Origin: Hofstenia miamia
Lineage: Eukaryota > Xenacoelomorpha > Acoela
DNA: 64,000 nt
Assembly: GCA_004352715.1 (NCBI GenBank)
Contig: SCFE01000010.1
Location: 641,501-705,500, forward strand
Reading direction: 5' to 3'
Position 1 is the first letter of the stretch; each line of letters starts with the position of its first letter. The position numbers and the translations under genes are program-made. The notes beneath the pieces were generated by a model. It searched no databases. It was not told the origin of the DNA and saw only the letters and a list, made by a program, of their open reading frames with translations. Below are positions 24,789 through 36,234 of this stretch, piece by piece.

Positions 24789-24989
24789 ATACCACAAATG
24801 TATGGACCGAATGCAAAGACACATAATAATGTGGCGTACAGAATTTTTACCCCCGAAGTAAAGTGGGCTCGTTTAGCATCCTTTATAAGAAAATATAATA
24901 TTAGAACACCATTTGCTTCTTGTATTTTAATAGGAATAACTTATCGTCAATATGTGGCCTTCCTACAAGTAATAGCCAAGGAGCCATGA
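24789..24989 (+). CDS. candidate terminal exon, protein not recognised
   Basis: After the acceptor TTGCTTGCTTGTAG the frame is open for 66 codons to TGA (IPQMYGPNAKTHNNVAYRIF... to ...LQVIAKEP). It holds a basic/polar first half and a short hydrophobic patch (TPFASCILIGI). The codon mix looks more coding-like than chance frames nearby. No domain is recognised and no upstream exon was found. If it stands alone from ATG 24798, it is a 63-residue ORF. Confidence 0.3.
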   Translation: MPQMYGPNAKTHNNVAYRIFTPEVKWARLASFIRKYNIRTPFASCILIGITYRQYVAFLQVIAKEP

Positions 24990-26590
24990 GTCCCTAAAAA
25001 TTCAGATTTTAACACTGATATATGCGTTTTTGCTAACCCATGAAGTAACAAAATTCTTTTTAAAAATTATCATTTTTATATTTTGAAGCTAACTTGGTAA
25101 CTTTTATGGATGTCGAAAACATTTTGTGCTGTGGATTACAGGTGCTGACTAACGAATTATGATGATCAATTGTAATTAATTAATCGCGTAAAGTAAAATA
25201 TTGAAGAGAAATAAATTAAAATTGGGAAGAGAAGCTGGTAGATGTCTCAAATATGCTCCCAATATCCATTCCCGAGCGCACGTGTAATAAAAATCACGCG
25301 CAGTCTGTCACCTTCCACATCCGCAGATGTTATTGTATTACACTATACATAAAAAATACTTTTTCGCAAGATGCTATCCAAATAAACCAGATGAGCCTCA
25401 ACCTTTCGGCACATGCTACCGTAAAATTAATAAACGCAACATTAATATTGTATAAATATTACAGCGCAAAATGTATACATACTAAATGTTTATATCTTCG
25501 CGGGTTTATCCAATTATTTTCATAATCATTAATTAAATTTTTTGCAACGGTGTCGCGTCCACCTGTCAAATTTTAGTCATAATTTATTACCATTTGAGGT
25601 AGTAATATATTTTAGTTTTCTAATATAATATTTAAGATATAATTTACTAAAAGAAAAAATCATTCGAAATGATTCCATAGGCAATCAAATTCATGCTTAA
25701 TTGCATATACATATGCATACATATGCAGCTATCAGTTTTTTTAACAAATTTTGATAAAGGCCCTCCAAATTCTATAAATTTCTTCTGGGAGTGTATGCTT
25801 AAATAGTTATTGGGTTGCAAAAATTCGAATTATAATGCCTAAATATATTGGTGAAATTATTAGGCTATGATATGAGATGTTGTTTAAATTTGAGTGAGAG
25901 AAGCATACGTTTGGCTTCTGGCATCATTAACTTTTTAAAAATGTCATGAAACAAACAATTTTTCTGATAATATACAAGAATTTACACTGTATCATTCCAA
26001 ACATTAAGAAACAGCAATCTATATAAGATTATTTTGCTTGTTGAAAATTTAACATCAGAGGCAAAAATTTCCATTGGTTGTGTTCAAGAAGTCGTTAAGC
26101 GCAGAAGAATAAAGTGATTAGGCAATAAATTTACATTTTCTAAAAGTCGATATCAAAAACTGCTAAATTATAGCACTTAAAATTCAGAAATTTAAACTTA
26201 GAATTTATAAATCAATTGGTAGACTTCTATGTTTAAATGTCCCCTAAGATGTTCTTTTATTCTTTTACCACATCCCCACGAACTTAAAGCAAATCCTTTT
26301 AACATCATAAAAAGAACACAGAACACTACAATAGCAGAAGCAATCATTATTAAATAAGAAGATCATAATAATATTTTAAATAAGCAAGTTAAAAATCAAA
26401 CGAAATTATTTTCTTAAAAATTCATTTTTAAACTCAGCNTTTAAAAATCAAATTAATAACTACCTCCTTAAACAATATATCCCTAAAATAGGTTCTACAT
26501 CATGGAAAGGATTCCAGTTCTTTAAAAGATATCATTAATTAGCAATAAACTGGGTAAACTGATAATTCCGAATCCATGTTTGTTGTTATT
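24990..26590. other. intergenic, no gene recognised
   Basis: AT-rich sequence with one ambiguous base near 26439; no exon-like frame. Confidence 0.5.
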
Positions 26591-26594
26591 ATGT

Positions 26595-26725
26595 TTTTAT
26601 AGTTTTTGTGTATTTTATGTTGTTATTGACGCATTAAGAGTAGTATTAGCAGCTTTTGTTGAGGTGTATAATTATGCCAATGTACTACACTAAATAAGAA
26701 ATTCTATTCTATTCTATTCTATTAA
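26595..26725 (+). mobile_element. LINE 3' end with (ATTCT)n tail
   Basis: Shares the segment CGCATTAAG..GTAGTATTAGCAGC..TTTTGTTGAGGTGT..ATGCCAATGTACTACACT..AAGAAATTCTATTCT with 49040-49135, and ends in four ATTCT units. A conserved 3' UTR ending in a short tandem tail is typical of CR1/Jockey-type non-LTR retrotransposons that insert 5'-truncated. No ORF remains. Confidence 0.7.
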
Positions 26726-26850
26726 TGCATGCATATATAATTTTTTTAACATTTAATGTAGTAGTTTTGTCAAGTTTCATTTGTCGCAATATTGTATTTT
26801 GACGATGATCCAAATAAGTGATTGAAATGCATCAACAAGTGCTTATAGAC

Positions 26851-26876
26851 TAATATATATATATATATATATATAG
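26851..26876. repeat. (TA)n microsatellite
   Basis: An alternating TA run of about 26 bases. Confidence 0.9.
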
Positions 26877-27876
26877 CAATGGATAGAATCAAATCAATGC
26901 AATTCTTTTGATATTCTTTTAAAATATTGCTTAAGTCACCTGAAGAAATGGGTTAACTTTGAACATACAGACTCAAAAAGGAAGTAATAAATTACATTAA
27001 TAAAATAAGATTTCTTTCTAATTCAATTGGGTGAATTTCCCCGGATGTGGCATTTTGGAGCACTCTTGTAGTGAATTAGATCTGATTAAGCGTATTAAAA
27101 TTTTCAATGACTGCAGCAGATCCCACTGGAGTTAACTCACTTTACAATAGAAAATTGACCATTAAATTTTCAATAATTAACCCCCTCGTGAGTTTATTAC
27201 TGGTGTAAATTCACAAATTGGAGTGTGCTTTTCTACATATTTACTATATAAAGTCAAAACAAAAATTGGATCCAGTAGCTAAAATTTTTTCATCAAAATT
27301 AAACAAGATAGCGACGTACTTTTTCATTTAAAATGATATAAATGTTTTCGCGTTTAAGGTTTTTAACGAAACATAGGTAAAGTTTCTGAAAACATTAAGC
27401 TCAATATTTTTTTGTATAAAGGAACAAAAACTTAACGGTTAAACTAAGTTGGGGTAATTTTGTTACCCCAGTAACAATTAGAGTTGTATTTTGAACCCAA
27501 ACTAAATAGGAATATTATTTAAGTACTTTTTGACTGCACAATATGGGAATCATCCTAACTTTGCTTATCAAGATTCAACAAAAACATCAATAGTCTAAGT
27601 TTGGGGTAACTTTGTTCCCCTAAAAGAAATCAGCTTAAAACTCTTGCGTTAGGATGATTGCTAGTATGTTACAGTAATACCATGCCTGAAGAACCTTAAT
27701 GCTATAATTTCATGAAAGCTTATATTAATTTAGTTTGTACCCCAAAAAAGATCTATATTGTGAAATTCTTTTTAGATTTTGTATGCTATGATTTTTGGCA
27801 TATTTTAGTTGCTATGTCAAAAAGACAATCTGCGAAAAAAGCTATATCAAGCTAAAGACTCAAGGATTTTGAATTT
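26877..27876. other. intergenic, no gene recognised
   Basis: AT-rich. Contains a short perfect hairpin TGGGGTAA/TTACCCCA at 27450-27470 and a related imperfect version near 27602-27620. Confidence 0.5.
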
Positions 27877-28876
27877 NNNNNNNNNNNNNNNNNNNNNNNN
27901 NNNNNNNNNNNNNNNNNNNNNNNNNNNNNNNNNNNNNNNNNNNNNNNNNNNNNNNNNNNNNNNNNNNNNNNNNNNNNNNNNNNNNNNNNNNNNNNNNNNN
28001 NNNNNNNNNNNNNNNNNNNNNNNNNNNNNNNNNNNNNNNNNNNNNNNNNNNNNNNNNNNNNNNNNNNNNNNNNNNNNNNNNNNNNNNNNNNNNNNNNNNN
28101 NNNNNNNNNNNNNNNNNNNNNNNNNNNNNNNNNNNNNNNNNNNNNNNNNNNNNNNNNNNNNNNNNNNNNNNNNNNNNNNNNNNNNNNNNNNNNNNNNNNN
28201 NNNNNNNNNNNNNNNNNNNNNNNNNNNNNNNNNNNNNNNNNNNNNNNNNNNNNNNNNNNNNNNNNNNNNNNNNNNNNNNNNNNNNNNNNNNNNNNNNNNN
28301 NNNNNNNNNNNNNNNNNNNNNNNNNNNNNNNNNNNNNNNNNNNNNNNNNNNNNNNNNNNNNNNNNNNNNNNNNNNNNNNNNNNNNNNNNNNNNNNNNNNN
28401 NNNNNNNNNNNNNNNNNNNNNNNNNNNNNNNNNNNNNNNNNNNNNNNNNNNNNNNNNNNNNNNNNNNNNNNNNNNNNNNNNNNNNNNNNNNNNNNNNNNN
28501 NNNNNNNNNNNNNNNNNNNNNNNNNNNNNNNNNNNNNNNNNNNNNNNNNNNNNNNNNNNNNNNNNNNNNNNNNNNNNNNNNNNNNNNNNNNNNNNNNNNN
28601 NNNNNNNNNNNNNNNNNNNNNNNNNNNNNNNNNNNNNNNNNNNNNNNNNNNNNNNNNNNNNNNNNNNNNNNNNNNNNNNNNNNNNNNNNNNNNNNNNNNN
28701 NNNNNNNNNNNNNNNNNNNNNNNNNNNNNNNNNNNNNNNNNNNNNNNNNNNNNNNNNNNNNNNNNNNNNNNNNNNNNNNNNNNNNNNNNNNNNNNNNNNN
28801 NNNNNNNNNNNNNNNNNNNNNNNNNNNNNNNNNNNNNNNNNNNNNNNNNNNNNNNNNNNNNNNNNNNNNNNNNNNN
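27877..28876. other. assembly gap
   Basis: A run of 1000 N. The round length suggests a scaffold gap of unknown size. Confidence 0.95.
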
Positions 28877-29110
28877 AGCCATGGCCCCCCTGGCTCTCCT
28901 CTATTCACGGCACTGGATGATGGAATTCCCCTCATCCCATCAGATTTTCAAAATTGATATTCCTTAGTTGATTCAAAAAATTTTCAGCAAAATATTAAAA
29001 AAGTATAAAAACTAAGGTCATGAAATGTATTTTAGAGTAAATATTTACAATGGTTTAAAAAATTTCCCGCATTTGTTCTCTCACTTGATCATGACGAAGA
29101 TGTTCTCTAG
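28877..29110 (+). mobile_element. GTGGCG-family MITE-like copy 4 (left end in the gap)
   Basis: After the gap, GGCCCCCCTGGCTC and ATGGAATTCCCCTCATCC are followed by the family body (TTTTCAAAATTGATATT, CAGCAAAATATTAAAAAAG, AAAAACTAAGGTCATGAAATG). The copies at 5.3 and 39.8 kb show the same order. Confidence 0.6.
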
Positions 29111-32100
29111 AAAATTTTGCGTATGCCCCTGGCAGTGTGTGAGCCTCTCAATAACTGATTTTGCATGCTCAAAAATCAGTGTGAAGTTTTTTGAATTGAT
29201 GTTAAGTTTTCCACTTCTTTTGCAAGGATAAGCTTTTATTGCTATAAATTTGATTCTGATTTATTTCCATCGCTAGTAAAGAAATTACATGTACATGTAG
29301 GCAAAGATTGCTTAAGTTACATATATGTCTTATGTTCATCTTAATGTAAAGCATAGATGTAATTTTTGACAATAGTATGGAAAAATAACTTTACGCTTTT
29401 TACGGTGTTCAATTTACTCCAAAGGTAAACTGAACAAAAGGAAAATGCTTTATGACAATGTTACCAGCTATGATTAAAAATGACACATGTAAGAAATTTC
29501 AACTTTATAATACAGCTGAATAATGAAATGCAATATATTTGAAGGGCCAACCATGCTTCAATGGCATAAGAAGAGAAATGCATCAATTGCTGTTCATTTT
29601 ACCCAGTTTTATTACGTTCATCGACATTTGCACTGCAATGAACATTCTCGCTGGGGAAACCAAAGAATTCCAACCCAAGTTCAGTCCGAATTCTGCACAG
29701 CACATTTAAATCATTGCTATTTCAGTCCATTGTATGCACATTTTTAGGATCATTGCCAATTGTTCATGAATCATTTAGAAAAAATTGGATATGTTAAGAA
29801 ACTAACTATTTGTTGATCAACTAGTTTTTGCTGTAAAACTGACAGCTTCTAGAGAAATTCACTTTTGTCCGCAAAACAAGTATGTATTATCCGGTGGTAC
29901 ACTTGATTGCCGAACGTTTTGCTTACCTCCGGAAGAACATTGATAATCGGAGGCAGGTCATTGAAGTTTATAAACCAATAAAACCAACACATACAACTTG
30001 CAACCTCCCCCCTCTCGAAATTCCAAGTATATATTTTATATGATGGAATCCAATGTGATCGCACAGAAATTCAGTTCTCGATTGCTATGTTATTTGAAAC
30101 TGTTAAGGTATACTGAAAAATAACGAAACCGCGCTTTTCACTCAAAAACGAACACGAATCAAAAAAGTAAAACAAACTGAATAATTCGGTTTTCAGCCGA
30201 AACACCAAAACATTCCCCTACAATATTGATTTCAAGTTGCAAAAAACCTGAAACCGAGCTCATTTTTTGAAAACTACTGAACATTCTGTAGTCTGTAAGT
30301 TACAGATATATATTTGAATCTAGGGACAAATATGTGCGAGAAACACAATCTTCTATTTTAGTTTAAATTTCAAAAAATAAAAAACTGCATTTCTTCATAT
30401 TTGACTGCTTATGTAGATCGCCATAATATAGTATCGACTGTTACTATGTGCACATTTGTATTGCATTTAATTGGGAATAAAAATTGGATTCTCGTAAACA
30501 ATATTGGATTCGCAGGGTTTCAGTTGATAGATTTGCAAAAGTTTATGAATAAGGTGTTGGTCGAAATATTGGAAATATCAACCTTGCAATCTATTATCTT
30601 ATTTTTTTGAATTGTTTCTGTTTAAAGCAGGCCTTGCAAATATAGATGAATGACTTAATTTTTCAGTATGTATTTTTCCAGGGTTTTTCAGTATCAGGAC
30701 AACGACGTCATAATTTTTATCGCTAACAGATCTATGTTGTTTATATTAGATAATTTTCTTAACGACAACTCGACTACTGGTATATGTTTGCACTACCATT
30801 TCACAATATTTCTAGCTAGTTTAATTCATTATGAGGGTATTGAATAGAACCCGGTTTGTACCCAAGCTTAGACTACATAAAATGCTTAACCCTTTCTATT
30901 ATGAATTTTTTGCAAAATTTGTGATGGGTTTTCGAAGTCTGACATTGCTAACGTGTGCCTAAACAAAGTTCACAAGTTTTTTTTTCAAAAAGCAAAATTT
31001 TTTAAGTTAGTTGTTTTTCCCATGGGCATCAAACAACCTCATTATGTGAACATTATATATGAAAGCATTGGAATGTTTCTACAAAAATTGGATTTCTCAT
31101 TTAATAAAATCATTAATTGTATGTACCTCAGATGCAAGAAAACGTATGTCCAAATCTTTATCATTATATGGGCGGGTACAACCCCATAGATGTGCTCACA
31201 TAAAAGGTTTTCGTATTTGGATGATATTTTTCAGAAGCAGTTTGCTACTTTAAGGCAACGCTAGTAGAAATAGGATTAAAAAAAGAAATTAAGTGTTTTG
31301 GACTATACTAATAATTACTTATCTTATTAGATTATTGACTATGTTGATTTACAAATCTCGGATACACTGTACATATTTCACATTCAGAAATAATTCGTAT
31401 CCTTAATATAATGATTTGAAAATATGTGTGAGCATGGTTGCAGATGGATGTTGGTGAAATCACTGAATAAGGGGTTGCCTGGTATTGGACTGATTTGCAA
31501 ATTTCAGTTGGGTTTGTCTATGACCTACTACAAAAAAAGAGGTGAGTTTTGGATTTCTAAAACGAGGGCGCTGACACCCCTTTTTCATAAAAAAATTGTC
31601 AACAAAAAGTTTTTTGAACAAAAGTAAATTTACACAATATGCAATCGTCTGTGTTTAGCAGCACATCGATTGACAACATCTTGAATTAAAGTGAACTATT
31701 TTCAATTTTGAGGATAAGTGATCATTTTTCTTTAAGTGTACGCAGCTGGCCCCAAAAATGGGCGCGCCACTGCTAAAATAGTAGGTCATGGTTTGTCCTA
31801 GGTTTTCACTTTGTTTTGGACTTGCATTGATTTGGGTTGAATTTGCTCCAACTATACTCTTGGTTATGGGTTTCAGCTATTGGTTCATTTAAAACTTGTA
31901 CGGGATGTGTCATGTCACAATTTAAACAGATGAAATAGTTTCTAATAATAAATCGCTTTGATTTATAAATTTACCAATCTAGTATGCTTGTTTCAAAATC
32001 ATTGCTTCTTGAAAGAAGCTTAGTATTACATCTTGTCGCTAAAGTGTGAAAGGTCGTACTTAATTTCTCTTTTTAATACAAAAAATGAATCTGATATTTC

Positions 32101-33491
32101 AAATATATTCAACTCGCTAGATGGCATATCACCTAAGCAAGTAGTTCGAAATTATAAGCAAACAAGACGGATTGCGAGTAGCGCCATGAGCCCCGTTGGC
32201 AAAAAATGGAGATGCAGTGTCGAAATTTGCAACATCACTAGACAATGCCTTTCATTCATATTTTACTTTTCTTTGTGTATTTATTCTGCACCATGATAAA
32301 TCAATTATATCAAAAAATAATTTTCGTGTTTGGTGGCCATCCAGTGGTGAAAAAAATGAATTGCAATTATTGAATACTGACATCTTTTGTTTTCTTTGTT
32401 ATGTAAGTCATCATTTATAAGATGTTTTTATTACTGAACAAGTCAAATTGATTACGTCTTGTATGATTAAATTCAACTTCTCCAAAAAACTAAGTTATAG
32501 TGAGAACTATATTGTATTAATCGTTTAATTTTTAATGAAGCAATAAACGTTTATTCAACTAAAACTTGTTATAAATATAATAAAAACTAAATATACATTG
32601 AAATGCACGGTTTTATGCAGTGTAGAATGTATATGCCAGTTCTAATAAAACAAACAATTGGAAATCATGACAATTTCATTCTATCATTCTTAAAAATTTG
32701 AACCACAAGGAAGTATTAGCAAAACACTGAAAAATGAACAAATTTGTAAATGAAAGGGTAATGCTATTTGATTGAATAACAATCATGCTACATAAACTCG
32801 AGGGTTACGCAGATTTATTTTATTAAAATAAAAAAATACAAATTTCCAGTCAAAATAATACTTTGAAAACAGCGAAATACGAAAATAGAAATGACTATAT
32901 ATATATACATATTAGTGATAAGCCTAAGCAATGAAATGATAAAGGGTAAACTTTTTAACATATTTTACTGCAAAATAGTGATTTTACATGTATTAAGATA
33001 CTCTATAAAACAGTGAAGTCGCATTTATTAATTTCATTATATGTTCCCTGTGTATACGTAAAATAGAAAAATATTGGTGGCCTAGTATTTTTGAAATAGG
33101 TTAAGGTGTACACCAATCGGTACAAGAAGATTTAGTCAGCCCATCCGATCGGATAGCAAATTCTGATCTTTATTTTGTATTTTAAGGGGCTACAATTTGA
33201 TATCCTTAGTCTCGTCAAAAATACTTTTTACACATAGTTTTTTGCCCAATTATATCAATTACATTTGTAGAAGACAATATATTTGAGGCGAAATATATTA
33301 CTAAGCATTCTATAAGAAAATGTTTTGGAACTATATTGTCAATGTATATCATTGCGCATTTTGTAGGTAATTCAAGTACTTTTGTTGATTCTAATACAAT
33401 GTTTTATTCATATATTTAATTATATTTTTTGCTTTTATTGGTATAAAGTTAGAAAAAATTACTAACCACTAAAAAAATTTAACCGTCTTAC
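29111..33491. other. intergenic, no gene recognised
   Basis: Mostly AT-rich DNA. Slightly GC-richer patches at 29520-29750, 31060-31260 and 32030-32420 have open frames of 65-90 codons that match no family I recognise and carry no convincing splice sites; they may be decayed transposons. A GCGCGCCACT end near 31765 resembles a terminus of the GTGGCG family. Confidence 0.45.
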
Positions 33492-33911
33492 CTAAATGAC
33501 CTTAAATATCTTTTGAGAAAATCTTTCACCGTGAAAACGCGTAGTCACATTTTCTAGACGATATTCTTGCTTTGGTATCCATTGTGGGGTTGATAATGAA
33601 ATAATCAGATCGTCCATGTACCACATATCCTCATCAGAAATAAACTCTACAATCACATATTCTATTAACCCAAACGATTCAATGTTCGAGTAGAAGAAGA
33701 AATAATTTGTTTGCCCAGCTTCGAAGTCATTTTGGTAGAAATTGTCCAAATTTATCCAAGTGCTTTGAGAAACTCTTCCCAGAAGTCGTATGTTAACTTC
33801 CCCATCTGTACCATAATCTTCACTACCTGCATGCGTAGTAACTTTAACTTTAATAAATTCACTGCAGGAGAACTGTATGACGTATAATAAAAAAAATGCA
33901 AAATTTTGCAT
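33492..33911 (-). CDS. small secreted PLAT/LH2-domain protein
   Basis: The protein is 139 residues if it starts at the ATG at 33911, which begins a clear signal peptide (MQNFAFFLLYVIQFSCSEF). An in-frame ATG 34 codons further up (34013) would bury the signal and is less likely. The mature part is one PLAT (lipoxygenase homology, beta-sandwich) domain: IKVKVTTHAGSEDYGTDGEV (GTD-type turn), IRLLG, then W-x-L, NDFEAGQTNYFFF (FxxGxxxxF core), LIEYVIVEF and WYMDDLIISL (the conserved W-Y-x-D strand). PLAT domains bind lipids or proteins and occur in lipases and lipoxygenases, and also alone as secreted proteins; the partner cannot be predicted. The stop codon TAG directly abuts a GTAAGA donor, so an intron may follow in the 3' UTR. 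A TCAGTC initiator-like motif lies at 33953-33948, about 40 bp upstream. Confidence 0.7.
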   Translation of the reverse strand: MQNFAFFLLYVIQFSCSEFIKVKVTTHAGSEDYGTDGEVNIRLLGRVSQSTWINLDNFYQNDFEAGQTNYFFFYSNIESFGLIEYVIVEFISDEDMWYMDDLIISLSTPQWIPKQEYRLENVTTRFHGERFSQKIFKVI

Positions 33912-34635
33912 TTTTCTAGCGGGAACAATTTTAACATTATTTAAATTGACTGAATGAATCAATTGCTCTGTATTGATTGTATTCGTCAATTGACCAAATG
34001 TGAGGCAACACAATTTATTTTTATGTCAATTGCAATAATTGCTAGACACACATATATTGACGCCAATGACTCATAATTTCAACAATCATGGAAAAATAAC
34101 TTTGAATTTGGCGTTACCTGGCAACTAGTTGTGTGTTATTTTAAAAAAATTTCAAAACACAATATTTCGAATATTTTTTGCCAAAACTAATGACTTTTGT
34201 GTTTGTTGTAAATATAGTTATATAGATCGCCCAGAATGTTTAGAAGCAAGCACTGAAAATTTAACATTTTGGGCCAAAAATATTTTTTATGAATTTTAAC
34301 CATGGGTTGGAAATTTATGGGCTATAATTTGTTTATTTATTCCTAAGTTCATAAAAGTGTTATGCCTGTAACTTCTTCATTCATGCAAAGTTGCATATTA
34401 ATATGATAAATGGTTTAGAATATTGTAATTTTCAAGGGTCAAAAACAGCTATTTTGAGAAAACTCATTTAAAATACATCTAGTTTCACATATTTTCAAGA
34501 AAATGATACTTATCTCATCAGGTGAATGGCTAAATTTAATATCATGGGGATACATCATGGGGAGACAGCACCTAATGGCAATGAATATTTCTCATCAGCC
34601 TACACCTTGGGGCCAATTTTAGGCTAGAATTAAAT
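33912..34635. other. promoter side of the PLAT gene and intergenic DNA
   Basis: No other gene is recognised. A TCAGTC motif on the minus strand at 33953-33948 could be an initiator; no strong TATA box lies upstream of it. Confidence 0.35.
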
Positions 34636-34639
34636 GCTC

Positions 34640-36120
34640 CCGGTAGAAACGGCAAATTCTTTAATTTCTACAAGAATCGCGCCAAGAGTGCAACATTGAG
34701 TGACTATATTGTATTTCCCGAAAATAATAAGGATTTCTTATATTAAGCCTCTGAATATCTATTCTCTGATCACTGTATAATATCAGCCAATTTTTCTAAT
34801 GTTAAAATTAACACTAAAATATCCACTATTCGCGAAAAATCTTCCGATAATATAGAGAACCTAAAAAACGCACTTTCACGTAAAACTTGGACTTCTGTAT
34901 CAGATTTGTCAACGAGCCGACATTTCCAAGCTCGGCTCGGTTCGTTTAAATTTTGTGTAAGTTCGGCTTGGCTCGCCACATAAAATCTTTTTTAAAAATA
35001 TTATGCTCAAAGAATTTTTTCCATCGCTCTTCCTATTATTTAATAAACATTTCTTAAATATGATTAGAAGTAAGGAATATTGACTGCAAAAAATAAGAAA
35101 AATCTCCATAATCAAATTAACAAGCAGAACTATAAACTTGCTTTGCCTAAAATAGGCTCGTTTTGGAATCGTTGTATATCAAATACTGTGCTCAAGCTCG
35201 GCTCGGCTCCNNNNNNNNNNNNNNNNNNNNNNNNNNNNNNNNNNNNNNNNNNNNNNNNNNNNNNNNNNNNNNNNNNNNNNNNNNNNNNNNNNNNNNNNNN
35301 NNNNNNNTTGGAATCGTTGTATATCAAATACTGTGCTTAAGCTCGGCTCGGCTCGTTAGAAGCTCAGATCGTTGACAAGTCTGTTCTGTATACATTGCGA
35401 TTGAACCTAACAACATGATGAAGGGCTTTGCTAATATTCTTGAATCCTATCTAGATGAATAGTGTCCCAAAAAGAAAATCTTCGTCATTAACAATTTTCA
35501 GAAAATTAAGAAGAATGACAAGTCTTGGCCCTCATCAGTTCCATTGTTATGAGTAAAAAGTTTATAGGACCTACGTTAACCTAGAACCTTCAATGGTATG
35601 ATCAGGTTGAAGAAGTATGTAAAAAGCATCGAGTAATATATTTTGAATTAGACTACTCAGAAATTACACAAATAGTAACTTCTATATACTGCTTTTCATT
35701 TCTAGTTTTACCAATAATTGACTACGGTACTCCCTATCTCTCTCGACAGTAAACTCCAAAGAATAATTAATCGTGCTTTTAAGATTGTAGATAATCAAAG
35801 ATTATTATAAAATTTAGAAGAATTCAAATTGGCAATGAAGCTTTTCAGTGAAATGATCTCAAAATGCCATCATCTCAATGATTCAATTCCTGATAATCTT
35901 CCCCGTTCTAGTCACTTTCGTCTTGAAATGTACTTATCAAGCTCCAAAGAAATTAATTTATACCTTTTTGCTCATTATTAGCTAACAGCAATTAATATCT
36001 ACTTTTTATTTAACCATTTGTATGTAATTTTAAAATATTGTTGTTAATTTTGATGGTGCTAACTTATAATTTCATTTCAATCCTTGTAAGTTATTTTGTT
36101 TAATAAATATTAAAATAATA
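34640..36120 (+). pseudogene. broken LINE (endonuclease end and C-terminal region), split by a MITE
   Basis: From 34642 the frame reads GRNGKFFNFYKNRAKS, then LSDYIVFPEN and, after stops, LFSDHCIIS. This is the C-terminal part of an AP-type endonuclease as in CR1/Jockey LINEs (DYI...SDHCLI). The sequence is interrupted at 34901-35383 by a hAT-like element and resumes after 35391. Pieces near 35590-35720 include VEEVCKK and SFLVLPIIDYGTP, as found C-terminal to reverse transcriptase. Most of the RT core is absent. The 3' end near 36060-36120 is A/T-rich with ATAATAATATAATAAG. It is not functional. Confidence 0.7.
34901..35383 (-). mobile_element. hAT-like GAGCC-family element, copy 2, with perfect 8-bp target duplication
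   Basis: Termini CAGATTTGTCAACGAGCC (left) and the complement of CAGACTTGTCAACGATC (right); flanks TTCTGTAT at 34893-34900 and 35384-35391 are identical. The interior is related to copy 1 at 15.3 kb but inverted. Both ends carry GAGCC/GGCTC subterminal repeats. It is interrupted by a gap at 35211-35307, whose two sides repeat the same phrase of about 45 bases. Confidence 0.92.
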
Positions 36121-36165
36121 ATATAATAAGAAGAAAAATGACGCTTTTAATTTATTTTAACCTTC
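35392..36165 (+). other. continuation of the broken LINE and its 3' tail
   Basis: See the LINE entry; the sequence to about 36120 is LINE-derived. A short AT-rich spacer then leads into the minisatellite. Confidence 0.5.
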
Positions 36166-36234
36166 ATGTGTCTGAAAACTAGATATACGGTAAAGGCTAT
36201 ACCTCAGCTAAGCCTAAAATGTGTCAGTAGATTA

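Noticed and set aside
26702-26722. ATTCT repeats considered as a CRISPR-like or telomeric array
   Set aside because: A five-base tandem at the end of a LINE 3' UTR; no spacers, and too short for a telomeric tract.
27809-28957. Frames of 340-380 codons on both strands
   Set aside because: Almost entirely an N gap.
32033-32420. Two overlapping + frames of 74-87 codons
   Set aside because: Coding-like at a glance but with no motif I can name; overlapping frames and lack of splice sites argue for a decayed element.
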